From Comamonas sp009360615 (GTDB lineage Bacteria; Pseudomonadota; Gammaproteobacteria; Burkholderiales; Burkholderiaceae_C): a DNA stretch of 64,000 nucleotides. Below, piece by piece: positions 50,895 to 58,611 of this stretch. The notes below the pieces were generated by a model. That model was given only the letters and a program-made list of their open reading frames with translations, made no database searches and had not been told where the DNA came from. The DNA lies in assembly GCF_035784015.1 (NCBI RefSeq), contig NZ_JALKOW010000002.1; one strand, given 5' to 3'. The first letter of the stretch is position 1. Each line of letters opens with the position of its first letter. Position numbers and translations under genes: made by a program.

Positions 50895-51176
50895 TCAGCC
50901 CTGAGCTTGAACCTGCTGCTGACGCTCTTTTAAGGTGTGCTGAATTTGGAGGTCCACACGGGTCCACATTTGGTGAAAAGACTCCAGCACATGCTCTGGG
51001 AGAGGCTTGTTTTCCAGATAGGTCTGCTCGCGCTGCAGATATGTATCCAGCATTGAGTTCAGTGCTTCTGGGTCGGGGTGCGTCCTGATGAGTGCGCCGA
51101 TTGTTGCGACCAGGGCGGACTGGGTTCCAAAGACAAAAGCACGCAGTTCGTTTAACTCTGCATTCGAGTCGTTCAT
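50895..51176 (-). CDS. Small phage protein, antisense in the rightward operon
   Basis: A 93-aa acidic, helical protein starting MNDSNAELNELRAFVFGTQS. GGAGG precedes ATG 51176 at 7 nt, with a context (AGGGGTAGAC-ATG) like that of the other minus gene at 51560 (AGGGCAGAC-ATG). Both lie against the direction of the early operon. Function unknown. Confidence 0.65.
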   Translation of the reverse strand: MNDSNAELNELRAFVFGTQSALVATIGALIRTHPDPEALNSMLDTYLQREQTYLENKPLPEHVLESFHQMWTRVDLQIQHTLKERQQQVQAQG

Positions 51177-51259
51177 GTCTACCCCTCCCGGGAATGGTTG
51201 TGTGGGAGCTTCCATTCTGCCCCGGGAGGTGGCGGGCACCCTTTTCCAGGAGGTCACAT

Positions 51260-51469
51260 ATGGCTGAGCCGCTGTATCGCTTTGGTGATCCACCGCCAGC
51301 AGCAGTTCTATACCGACGCAAGCGCGCCGCTGATAGACAGCTGCTTGCGGGCCTGAACAGGTATAGGGCCGAAAAGGCTAGATGTACGACACGGGCGTCG
51401 TCCTCGAGCGCAATTCCTCTTCCGCCATCTGAATTGCATCGTACGCAGCAAGAAGGGCCGACTTCATGA
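51260..51469 (+). CDS. Small phage protein
   Basis: A 69-aa basic protein from ATG 51260 behind a strong AGGAGG. Starts MAEPLYRFGDPPPAAVLYRR. Its last 92 bp overlap the end of the convergent gene at 51378-51560, so its C-terminal Ser/Pro-rich part may be less constrained. No family recognised. Confidence 0.5.
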   Translation: MAEPLYRFGDPPPAAVLYRRKRAADRQLLAGLNRYRAEKARCTTRASSSSAIPLPPSELHRTQQEGPTS

Positions 51470-51560
51470 GGTCTTCTGTGATGTCGTCGTTTGCCTGGAC
51501 GCGTTTTTGCAATGCGACGGCAGCCAATGTCGCGGCTGCTTGTACGTATTCCGGTTTCAT
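51378..51560 (-). CDS. Small phage protein, unknown function
   Basis: A 60-aa helical protein starting MKPEYVQAAATLAAVALQKR, with AAGGAGG upstream of ATG 51560. Convergent with and overlapping the plus-strand gene at 51260. Confidence 0.6.
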   Translation of the reverse strand: MKPEYVQAAATLAAVALQKRVQANDDITEDLMKSALLAAYDAIQMAEEELRSRTTPVSYI

Positions 51561-51722
51561 GTCTGCCCTCCTTGTGGCTGTTGGTAACGGTTTGGAAGCC
51601 ACCAGCATAGCCCAGGGTGCGGCGGGCACCTTTTCCTCTCTTCTGGCCTGTTGTCGTTTGCATGCAGGCAGTGTCTTTCTCGGCGGCCCAGCCCGCAACG
51701 TCCTTTTTCTGGAGATCCGGAC

Positions 51723-52211
51723 ATGAGCACACTTGATGCCCTGCGCCGTGGCGTAGATAACTATCCTGGCGGCCGCGAAGTGGTGGCCGTTCGTATTGGC
51801 AAGACTGGCGAGGTGCTGCGCAAGGAGCTGTCTGGCGCGGCCTCTCACAAGCTGGGCGCGGTGGATGCACTGACCATTGCCCGCATTGCCTGCGAAGAGG
51901 GCCGCCCCCACTGCTATGACTACGCCTCTCTGGTTGCCCAGGAGTGCGGTGGTCGCTTCGAGTTGGTGACGGAGGCTGCAACAGAAGCCCCTAGCCCCGT
52001 TGCCAAGGTATCGAGGCTGGTGCTGGAGACCTCCCATGTCACCAGTGCCGTGATTGAGGCCATGCAGGACGGCGTGATCTCTGATAACGAGCTGGCGCAG
52101 ATCGAGCGCGAAATTGCCGAGGCCGAGGAAGTGCTGCGCAAGCTGCGCCAGGCTGCCCGTGCCGTGAATGCGGCAGGCAAGCCAGCTGGAGCCGCGAGGT
52201 CGGAACGATGA
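51723..52211 (+). CDS. CII-like phage regulatory protein (CP76 type)
   Basis: A 162-aa protein from ATG 51723 behind TGGAGA. LDALRRGVDNYPGGREVVAV and the SHKLGAVDALTIARIACEEG segment follow the phage regulatory protein CII (CP76) pattern, a DNA-binding activator of lysogeny genes. The C-terminal half is an Ala/Glu helix that could oligomerise. It overlaps the next gene by 4 nt. Confidence 0.75.
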   Translation: MSTLDALRRGVDNYPGGREVVAVRIGKTGEVLRKELSGAASHKLGAVDALTIARIACEEGRPHCYDYASLVAQECGGRFELVTEAATEAPSPVAKVSRLVLETSHVTSAVIEAMQDGVISDNELAQIEREIAEAEEVLRKLRQAARAVNAAGKPAGAARSER

Positions 52212-53056
52212 GCAAGCTCCCATGGTTCCGCACCTATACGCGGATGGTCGATGACGACAAGCTCAAGCTGCTGGCCTTTGAGGACCGTTGGCACTTTGTG
52301 GCCCTGCTGTGCCTGAAGGGCGAGGGGCTTCTGGACAAGGGCGATGCGCCTGCTTTGCTGATGCGCAAGGTGGCCGTGAAGCTGGGCCTGGATGTGCGCA
52401 GCCTAGAAGAGGTGGCCCGCCGCTTGGCTGAAGTGGGGCTGATCGAGCAGGCCACCCTGCAGCCTTCCAAATGGTCCGCTTTGCAGATGCGCAGCGACAC
52501 TGACACCACTGCAGCAGAGCGCAAACGCCGCCAGCGCCAGCGCAAAAAAGACGCTGTTTCAGACGGAGAAGAGGGTGGTCACGATGAGGTCACGGATGAG
52601 TCACGCGTGACGGGTACGGATGTCACGCGTACAGATACAGATATAGATACAGATAAAGAAGAGACAGTTAACTATTCAAAGGCTGTAGGTGCTGCTGACC
52701 GTGACACTTCGCCTCCGGCTCAGCCAGAAGCGGCCAAGGGAAGGGGTAAGGCTGCGACAGGAACACGCCTGCCCGAAGACTGGAAGCTGCCCAAGAGCTG
52801 GGGTGACTGGGCCATTGCCGAACATGCAGGCCTGACCGAGGAAGAGGTGCGCCGCCAGGCCGCGATGTTTGCCGACCACTGGCGCGCCAAGCCAGGCAAG
52901 GACGGGCGCAAGGCCGACTGGGGCGCGACCTGGCGTAACTGGATCCGCCGCTCCACCGAAATGCCCGCAGCTCGCCGTCCATCCATGGCACCTGCCGCAG
53001 CAGCAGGTGGAAAGCACGCTGGCGCCATGGCCGCCATCCTGGGAGGTCTGCAATGA
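52208..53056 (+). CDS. Phage replication protein (O/DnaT-like)
   Basis: A 282-aa protein. The N-terminal winged-helix-like part (MSKLPWFRTYTRMVDDDKLK) is followed by a Lys/Arg run (ERKRRQRQRKK), a Thr/Asp-rich linker and a DnaT-like C-terminal domain (LPEDWKLPKSWGDWAI, then DHWRAKPGKDGRKADWGATW). Such proteins recruit helicase to the phage origin. It is coupled by ATGA overlaps to its neighbours. The AT-rich tract near 52620-52680 may be the origin, as in lambda O. Confidence 0.8.
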   Translation: MSKLPWFRTYTRMVDDDKLKLLAFEDRWHFVALLCLKGEGLLDKGDAPALLMRKVAVKLGLDVRSLEEVARRLAEVGLIEQATLQPSKWSALQMRSDTDTTAAERKRRQRQRKKDAVSDGEEGGHDEVTDESRVTGTDVTRTDTDIDTDKEETVNYSKAVGAADRDTSPPAQPEAAKGRGKAATGTRLPEDWKLPKSWGDWAIAEHAGLTEEEVRRQAAMFADHWRAKPGKDGRKADWGATWRNWIRRSTEMPAARRPSMAPAAAAGGKHAGAMAAILGGLQ

Positions 53057-53598
53057 AATCCATTGGACAACTGGCCCATGCGGCCGCTTCGCCCCGTCGC
53101 GGAGAGCCTCAGGCCGTGAGTGCCGGCGTGGCAAAGCTCTTCCTGCTGATGCAGGGCTCCTATGGCACCGCCTTCTTGAGCAAGTTCGGCTCTGGTGCTT
53201 TGGACGACGACGGGCAGGACATCGGCATGCTGGCAGCGCTCAAGGTCTGGGGTGCATCGCTTCGCAAATATGCGCCGGAGGTTATTGAGGCGGCAGCCGA
53301 GCGCATTGCGGACCACCACCCTGAGTTCCCACCCAGCCTGCCGCAGTTTGAGGCCCTTTGTAAAGCTGCGACACCCCGCAAGACCTATGCCGAAGAGGCC
53401 GGCTTGCTGGCGCTGCCAGCGCCCAAGTTCCAGCGTCTGGATGTGCCAATCGTGGTCCATGGCGATGGCAAGGATTGGGCGCGGAAGATTCTGGCCCGCG
53501 CGGATGCAGGCGACCAGACCGTGAGCTATCGCGCCCTGAAGGATGCCAAGGAAGCCTTGGGCCTGAACACGCGCAGGCAGCAGGAGGGTGTGCATTGA
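53053..53598 (+). CDS. Phage replication protein P-like (helicase loader)
   Basis: A 181-aa protein. The segment WGASLRKYAPEVIEAAAERI followed by PSLPQFEALCKAA is typical of replication protein P, which delivers host DnaB to the phage origin. It directly follows the O-like gene with a 4-nt overlap. Confidence 0.78.
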   Translation: MKSIGQLAHAAASPRRGEPQAVSAGVAKLFLLMQGSYGTAFLSKFGSGALDDDGQDIGMLAALKVWGASLRKYAPEVIEAAAERIADHHPEFPPSLPQFEALCKAATPRKTYAEEAGLLALPAPKFQRLDVPIVVHGDGKDWARKILARADAGDQTVSYRALKDAKEALGLNTRRQQEGVH

Positions 53599-53951
53599 TG
53601 CTCGCCAAGCGCAACGGCCACAAGTACGGCAATAGGAAAGTCATCACGGCGGACGGCACCAAGTTCGACAGCTTGGCTGAGTTGAACCGCTGGGGTCACT
53701 TGAAAATGCTGCAGCGTGGCGGCCACATCAGCGATCTGCGTCGGCAGGTGGTGTTTGAGATGGTTCCATCGGTGAAGTTTGCTGGCGCTGCGCGCGCCCG
53801 GCCTGCGATTCGCTACGTCGCCGACTTCGTGTACGTGGAGAAGGGCGCCGAGGTGATCGAGGACGTGAAGGGCGTGGAGACCCCTGAATTCAAGATCAAG
53901 CGCCACCTGATGAAGGCTCTGCTGGGGCGGGAAGTGCGGGTGATCAAATGA
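53598..53951 (+). CDS. DUF1064 protein (PD-(D/E)xK-like nuclease)
   Basis: A 117-aa protein from ATG 53598 (TGATG overlap). YGNRKVITADGTKFDSLAE and YVADFVYVEKGAEVIEDVKG then FKIKRHLMKAL are DUF1064 hallmarks; Asp, Glu-Asp-x-Lys form a PD-(D/E)xK-like site. Such proteins may serve as Holliday-junction or replication nucleases in phages; role not proven. Confidence 0.82.
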   Translation: MLAKRNGHKYGNRKVITADGTKFDSLAELNRWGHLKMLQRGGHISDLRRQVVFEMVPSVKFAGAARARPAIRYVADFVYVEKGAEVIEDVKGVETPEFKIKRHLMKALLGREVRVIK

Positions 53952-54205
53952 CCCAGGCACTGAACCCCACATTCTTTGGCAAGGTCGTGCCGCTGGCCGG
54001 CCTGCGCAAGCCGCCCAGCGCTTCGCGCATCACGCGGCTGGTGTGGCCGACCTATGAGCGGATGAGCGATGGCCGCTATCTGATCGAGCACTGGATGGAG
54101 AACCGCTGCTGCAACCGGGTGCAGGTGGGCGGCAGCATGGTCTGCGTGGTCGACGACTACGGCAGTCTGGTGGCGGTAGAGGACAGGGGGCGCGCATGGT
54201 GGTGA
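53948..54205 (+). CDS. Phage protein of unknown function
   Basis: An 85-aa protein with four-nucleotide overlap to the DUF1064 gene and overlap of 10 nt with the next. Contains WPTYERMSDGRYLIEHWMEN, NRCCNRV and VCVVDDYGSLVAVEDRG. No family recognised. Confidence 0.7.
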   Translation: MTQALNPTFFGKVVPLAGLRKPPSASRITRLVWPTYERMSDGRYLIEHWMENRCCNRVQVGGSMVCVVDDYGSLVAVEDRGRAWW

Positions 54206-54441
54206 AAAGCGCTCTGGACACTCAGGCCGGCGGCAGCCATTACAAGGATTGCCGGATTCAGCCCATCGAGTTCATTCATGCCAACGGCCTGGACTTCTTC
54301 CAAGGCAACATCATCAAGTACGCGACCCGGCACAAGGCCAAGAACGGCGCCGAGGATTTGCGCAAGGTGATCCATTACGCGCAGCTGGCGCTGGAGTTGC
54401 AGTACGGCGAAAAGCCCGAGGAGGGCGGCAATGCTCAATAG
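54196..54441 (+). CDS. DUF3310 protein
   Basis: An 81-aa protein with the DUF3310 pattern: GGSHYKDCRIQPIEFIHANG, DFFQGNIIKYATRHKAKNG and EDLRKVIHYAQLALE. These small phage proteins are sometimes annotated as nucleotide-kinase-like; function is not established. Confidence 0.85.
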   Translation: MVVKSALDTQAGGSHYKDCRIQPIEFIHANGLDFFQGNIIKYATRHKAKNGAEDLRKVIHYAQLALELQYGEKPEEGGNAQ

Positions 54442-54691
54442 GCTGAACGACAAAGAGCGCGCCCACCTGGCAGCGGTCAAGGAGCTGCCCTGCAGTGTCT
54501 GCGACCAGGCCGGGCCCAGTGAGGCGCACCACATCGAGCAGCGTCAGCAATACACGGCAGTGGCCTTGTGTGAGAGCTGCCACCGGGGCCCGTTGATGGG
54601 CTGGCATGGCCAACGCCGGATGTGGGCAATCAAAAAGATGGGGGAGTTGGATGCGCTGAACGTGACCGTGCAGCGTTTGCTGGAGAGCTGA
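54431..54691 (+). CDS. Ref-like HNH recombination-enhancement nuclease
   Basis: An 86-aa protein with a zinc/HNH-like set: LPCSVCDQAGPSEAHHIEQ, then ALCESCHRGPLMGWHGQRR. The Cys pairs and HH motif match the Ref family (P1 Ref, a RecA-dependent nuclease) or related small HNH proteins of lambdoid Nin regions. It is shorter than P1 Ref and covers only the nuclease core. Confidence 0.75.
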   Translation: MLNRLNDKERAHLAAVKELPCSVCDQAGPSEAHHIEQRQQYTAVALCESCHRGPLMGWHGQRRMWAIKKMGELDALNVTVQRLLES

Positions 54692-54892
54692 GTGGCTCGA
54701 TCGTGGAAAAAGGCTTGGCTAATAGGAGAGGGCCGCTGGCTAGCTAAAACGCTGCAGGCCCGTGCCTGTCAGCGCCCCACGATGAAGAGGCGGCACAGCG
54801 ATTCGCTGCACCATGGAATGAATCATAAACGCAATTGAGAATCGTTTGCAAGTAAACGCACGTAACGCAAGACTTATGAAAGAGAGGGGCTG

Positions 54893-55348
54893 ATGCGTAG
54901 AGACCTGAATTTGAATGTGCCCCAGGATCTGCAGCAGGCCGAGGAGCTGCTGGAGAGGTATGGGCGATGGGCCCAGGATCGGTACAAGAAGCAGCGCTGC
55001 GCCAGCGCGGAGGGGAAGTATCGACCGCCGCCACAGGCCCGCAGTGATGACGAACCCCTGATCCCCTTCATGCCTGACTGGAGCGCGCGGCATGTCCAGC
55101 TGGCGTTGCAGTCCGTGCCAATGCAGTTTCGACGCGTGCTGTTTGCGATCTACATCCCCCAGAAGGAGCATCCGAACTCTGCGCGCCGCCGTCTTGGCCT
55201 GTCGAATCAAGGCTGGAACGATGGCCGGCTCCATGGCCTGCGCCACTTCTGGTCGATTTATTCAGCGCGCTACTTGCGGACCTTGACAAGGAATGGCACA
55301 ATCGCGACCAATTACCGCGACACTGAGTCGTGTGCCCTGGCTGCCTGA
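54893..55348 (+). CDS. Q-like late antiterminator
   Basis: A 151-aa protein. LERYGRWAQDRYKKQRCASA near the N terminus and a helix-turn-helix-like RRRLGLSNQGWNDGRLHGLR near residues 97-117 resemble antitermination protein Q of lambdoid phages in Burkholderiales. The position at the end of the early operon, before late genes, supports this. The start at 54893 has AGAGAGG upstream. Confidence 0.68.
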   Translation: MRRDLNLNVPQDLQQAEELLERYGRWAQDRYKKQRCASAEGKYRPPPQARSDDEPLIPFMPDWSARHVQLALQSVPMQFRRVLFAIYIPQKEHPNSARRRLGLSNQGWNDGRLHGLRHFWSIYSARYLRTLTRNGTIATNYRDTESCALAA

Positions 55349-55373
55349 AGGTAGCCAGCGGCGTGACCAAATA

Positions 55374-55406
55374 AAAAAGCCCGCTAGGTTCGCCAGCGGG
55401 CTTTTG
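55374..55406 (+). terminator. Terminator after Q-like gene
   Basis: AAAAGCCCGCT and AGCGGGCTTTT pair around a loop and are followed by GTTTT. Its stem repeats the GCCCGC motif of the leftward-operon hairpins. Confidence 0.85.
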
Positions 55407-55511
55407 TTTTCGGCAATGCGCCCATGCTCACTATTCATGGTTGTTGACAATCATGAAATATTTGTCGTGACGCCCGCTTTTATGCTCAGTCCAGTCCAAT
55501 AGGAGAGGGGC

Positions 55512-55760
55512 ATGCAAGTAGGCGTTATCTACGATGTTGTTGATCGTCAGCATCCGGCAATACAGGTTGGCTACTTCCACAACGGGCGCTTTTTCAATGC
55601 CGTGAAGAGTCCGCCTTTTCACGATGGTGACATCGCTGGCAACGAGCTCAGGTCCCGGTCGGGCGACGGCAGCATTGTTTTGGGAACTATCAAGGGCTTG
55701 GTGATGAGCCGCAATGGCGGCGGACGAGTGTTCGATCTCATCCCTCGCCAGCAAATTTGA
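55512..55760 (+). CDS. Phage protein of unknown function
   Basis: An 82-aa protein from ATG 55512 behind AGGAGAGGGG. Beta-rich composition (MQVGVIYDVVDRQHPAIQVG). Located between two terminators, so it is a single-gene unit. No family recognised. Confidence 0.6.
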   Translation: MQVGVIYDVVDRQHPAIQVGYFHNGRFFNAVKSPPFHDGDIAGNELRSRSGDGSIVLGTIKGLVMSRNGGGRVFDLIPRQQI

Positions 55761-55785
55761 TCCTTCTTGCTTGTGATCGGCATAT

Positions 55786-55815
55786 ACCGCCTAGGTCAGC
55801 CTCGGCGGTTTTTTT
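55786..55815 (+). terminator. Terminator of the 82-aa gene
   Basis: ACCGCC and GGCGGT arms enclose CTAGGTCAGC-type inner pairing and are followed by seven T. Confidence 0.75.
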
Positions 55816-55897
55816 ATTACCGGTTCGAAGCCACCGAGCACACCCAACGATCACGCACATTGCAGTAGGGGCAGATCACTCGCTGGCGGCACCCTAT

Positions 55898-56200
55898 TTA
55901 TACTTTTCCAGGGTTTTTGCTGGGGTCAAGCCAGTCTTTGATGCTTTTAAAGATCCAGTAGATCGTGAACAGAGGAGTAAGAACAGCAATGCTCATGGCA
56001 ACAATCTCAAGCTTTTCGTGATGATCGCTGTTTGAGATGCCGCGCAAAAATAGAAAACAAAGCGATGCGGACATCCAAAGCGCGACAAGAATCACAGTCC
56101 TCGGGCGAGAGAGGATGCGATGCCTAAAAACAAACGCACCTATTAAAACGATTACCAAGGATGTGATCTTGAGTAGCTTAAATATGGCGATTGCAGACAT
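55898..56200 (-). CDS. Small membrane protein (three helices)
   Basis: A 100-aa protein from ATG 56200 with hydrophobic segments near 6-23, 32-50 and 70-86. GC is lower than in neighbouring phage genes, and it is opposite to the late operon, so it looks like a moron. No family recognised. Confidence 0.55.
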   Translation of the reverse strand: MSAIAIFKLLKITSLVIVLIGAFVFRHRILSRPRTVILVALWMSASLCFLFLRGISNSDHHEKLEIVAMSIAVLTPLFTIYWIFKSIKDWLDPSKNPGKV

Positions 56201-56340
56201 TGCTAGAGATTTTGGCCGAGGTGAGAAAGGATAGGGTCTCGGATGCCGAAGCTTGCAACTTGCAGCAGCCATCAAACAAGGCTGTGCTTGGCGCGACGGC
56301 GGGCAGGGGTCAGAAGGCATTGCCTTGCAATGCGCTGCCC

Positions 56341-56509
56341 ATGACGCGCACCGATTGAGATGGTGTGCCCGCAGTGGTTTCATACTGGACGCCGACGACT
56401 GCCGAGGTCGAGGCAATCAAGGCTGGTGAGCCAGTGGCTCTGTGGGTGGCAGGCATGCACCATGCCGCCCGTGACGTTGACGGCTGAACCGAAGCCATTA
56501 AGGCAGTAG
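56341..56509 (+). pseudogene. Decayed phage gene fragment (stop and frameshift)
   Basis: From ATG 56341 the frame reads MTRTD, then TGA at 56356, then continues with clear protein character (DGVPAVVSYWTPTTAEVEAI, KAGEPVALWVAGMHH). A shift of one base near 56460 would lead to PPVTLTAEPKPLRQ and TAG at 56507. Two lesions in 170 bp indicate a remnant. Confidence 0.55.
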
Positions 56510-56548
56510 CTCTTGCATGGCTTCGCAGGAGATAGGGGGAGTGGTAGC

Positions 56549-56719
56549 CTATTTTGGTTTGACTGCCTCTAGGGTTAGCTTGGTTATGTAGGCAAAGCCC
56601 ATCATTCCAACAATTCCCACGGCAGCTGCGGGATTCTCTTTTACGAGTTCAGTGATTTTTTCCAGCACCTCCTTAGTGGGCTCAGCTAGAAAATTTTTAG
56701 CAAGTTCTTGAGGGTCCAT
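56549..56719 (-). CDS. Small membrane-associated protein
   Basis: A 56-aa protein from ATG 56719 with GGAGC upstream; two more in-frame Met codons lie before it. DPQELAKNFLAEPTKEVLEK is followed by a hydrophobic segment (AAAVGIVGMMGFAYITKL). Opposite to the late genes. Function unknown. Confidence 0.6.
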   Translation of the reverse strand: MDPQELAKNFLAEPTKEVLEKITELVKENPAAAVGIVGMMGFAYITKLTLEAVKPK

Positions 56720-57051
56720 GTGGAGCTCCATTTGCATTTATATGTAACAGAGCATTGTAGGTGCACACCCAGTAACTGCTCAATGTTTTTTGGCAGTAGC
56801 GTGTCTGCAGTGCTCAGGGAAATGTGAGCCTTGCATCAGGTGGATACCGGCAAGAGGAGAGGGTATGCAAATTTCCCATTAGCTCGCTCTCTAGACTACT
56901 CTGTTCCGCATACGCAGAAAATTTCCATCGTGTGAATACATCTTTGAATTCAAAGAGTTACATGGCAGTCGCCATGCATCCACCCTGATTGTTTGAAGGA
57001 ATCCTTCTGCGTAATCCAAGCAATAGTCACTGGGGCTCTTTCGCTTGGAAC
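56720..57051. other. AT-richer spacer without a gene
   Basis: About 330 bp between two minus-strand accessory genes. No frame with start signals is seen on either strand. Confidence 0.4.
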
Positions 57052-57456
57052 TTAGCTATTTACTTGTATGGAGAGATGCAAGCGAATGCGACTCAGATTG
57101 GTTCGAACACCTTTACGTGGGTCAAAGATCATCATCTTCGCGTCATCTCTTCTGAAGACAACCCAGTGCCAATGGCCAGTTCTTTCGCTTTGATTTACGC
57201 CGACGATCGCCAAATCGGGCAGGCTGCTCCAATGCTTAACTTTGCGTGCTTGTTGGGTAGCGACTCCAAAGTTGCTTAATAGCGAACGCAGATCTTGGCT
57301 GGTCGTGTAAAAACCACTTCTTTTGTCGATCGGCCAGTCAAAAGTGTCATTGGCAATTTTCTTTACTTGCGCATAGCTCTTGCCTGCAAGCATTGCAGCA
57401 CACGCAATTCCACACCCACTGGCGTCAAGTTGCTGGATGAATGTAGGACTCGGCAT
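57052..57456 (-). CDS. C39-like papain-fold cysteine peptidase
   Basis: A 134-aa protein from ATG 57456 (GGAG upstream; Met 57486 is an alternative). QLDASGCGIACAAMLAGKSY carries the catalytic Cys, GHWHWVVFRR the His and FDPRKG the Asp, the order of peptidase family C39-like proteins, with no transporter domain. There is no signal peptide. It sits alone, against the late operon, before the HNH-terminase block. Target unknown; a phage accessory protease is plausible. Confidence 0.75.
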   Translation of the reverse strand: MPSPTFIQQLDASGCGIACAAMLAGKSYAQVKKIANDTFDWPIDKRSGFYTTSQDLRSLLSNFGVATQQARKVKHWSSLPDLAIVGVNQSERTGHWHWVVFRRDDAKMMIFDPRKGVRTNLSRIRLHLSIQVNS

Positions 57457-57583
57457 TGTCCAATGCTCCAAAGTAAAAAGGTGCACGATTGTGAGGCAGA
57501 TCGACTTGTTTTTGTATCGTCGGCTGTTTACGTTGATTTCGCTGCGAAGGCAATGCTAGCCACGTTCAACTAGGAAGTCTGAG

Positions 57584-57982
57584 ATGCCACAACGTCCTAG
57601 CAAGCCTTGTCGTCATCGAGGCTGCAACACCCTGTCGCGCTCGCCATCAGGGTTCTGCGATGCCCATCAGTCGGAAGCCAGCGGCTGGAATTATCCGAGG
57701 CGTGAGTCAGCCAAGGCGCGTGGATATGACTATGCGTGGCAGAAGATTCGAGAGTGGGTGATGCAACGTGACACGGGCTTGTGTCAGCCATGTCTCAAGC
57801 TCGGTGCGCTGTCGGTCGCGCAAGAGGTCGATCACCTTGTCCCGAAGGCCCAGGGCAAGCGGTTGGGCTGGACCCGAGAGCAGATGGACGCAAAAGAAAA
57901 CCTGCAGGCGATCTGCAAGGCTTGCCACGCCGTGAAAACGGCGCGGGAGGCCAGAGGTCTGTTTACCTCACTCATGCCCTGA
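57584..57982 (+). CDS. HNH endonuclease of the packaging module
   Basis: A 132-aa protein. A N-terminal Cys set (CRHRGCNTLSRSPSGFCDAH) is followed by the HNH core CQPCLKLGA, EVDHLVPKAQG, ENLQAICKACHAVKTARE. HNH proteins next to terS/terL are typical of HK97-like cos phages, where they assist terminase in cutting at cos. Confidence 0.9.
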   Translation: MPQRPSKPCRHRGCNTLSRSPSGFCDAHQSEASGWNYPRRESAKARGYDYAWQKIREWVMQRDTGLCQPCLKLGALSVAQEVDHLVPKAQGKRLGWTREQMDAKENLQAICKACHAVKTAREARGLFTSLMP

Positions 57983-58128
57983 TCGCCTCATCTGCGGGTT
58001 GCATGGCAGTCCATAGGCGACGCAGGGCGGGGAGGGGGAGGGTCAAAACCAAGGTGACTTGGCCGCCTAGACCGACCGGTTCGTCGAATTTTTACGCCCG
58101 CGAAATATGAAATTTAACTGGAGGCCCG
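57983..58128. other. Candidate cos region between HNH and terS
   Basis: A 146-bp non-coding gap with a G-run (GGGCGGGGAGGGGGAGGG at about 58024-58041) and AT-rich part before the GGAGG of terS. Position and composition fit the cos site of HNH-terminase phages. No cut point can be assigned. Confidence 0.4.
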
Positions 58129-58611
58129 ATGGCAGGTGCTGCTGGGCGCTCTGGCCGTCGCCCGAAACCTACGGCAAAGAAGCTGCTGTCTGGTAATCCG
58201 GGCAAGCGTGCTCTCAATAGGACTGAACCGGACTTCGAACTGGTTCTGAATATCGATTGTCCGGATTGGATGGGTGCTAACGGTCGGATGCTCTGGGAAA
58301 CCGTGGCGCCGCAGTTGTGCAAAGAACGCATTTTGGCGGCGACGGATATTCAGAATCTTGAGGTGTACTGCTCTGCCTATGACCAGTTTCGGATGGCCCA
58401 GGCGGATATCGCGCAGAACGGAGTGACGGTCTCTGGAGCCATGGGTGGCGTGATCAAGAACCCCGCCGCGACAGCACTCAAAGAGGCGACGGCCATGATG
58501 GCCAGCTATGGCGGAATGCTGGGGCTGGATCCGTCCAGTCGTCAGCGAATGATGGGGACTGGCAAGAAGAAGCAGAGCGACAACCCATTTGCAGGGGTCA
58601 TCAATGGCTAA
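58129..58611 (+). CDS. terS: Terminase small subunit, P27 family
   Basis: A 160-aa protein. GRSGRRPKPTAKKLLSGNPG at the N terminus is the P27-family signature. It binds the packaging site and regulates the large subunit. GGAGG precedes the start, and its end overlaps terL by 8 nt. Confidence 0.93.
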   Translation: MAGAAGRSGRRPKPTAKKLLSGNPGKRALNRTEPDFELVLNIDCPDWMGANGRMLWETVAPQLCKERILAATDIQNLEVYCSAYDQFRMAQADIAQNGVTVSGAMGGVIKNPAATALKEATAMMASYGGMLGLDPSSRQRMMGTGKKKQSDNPFAGVING

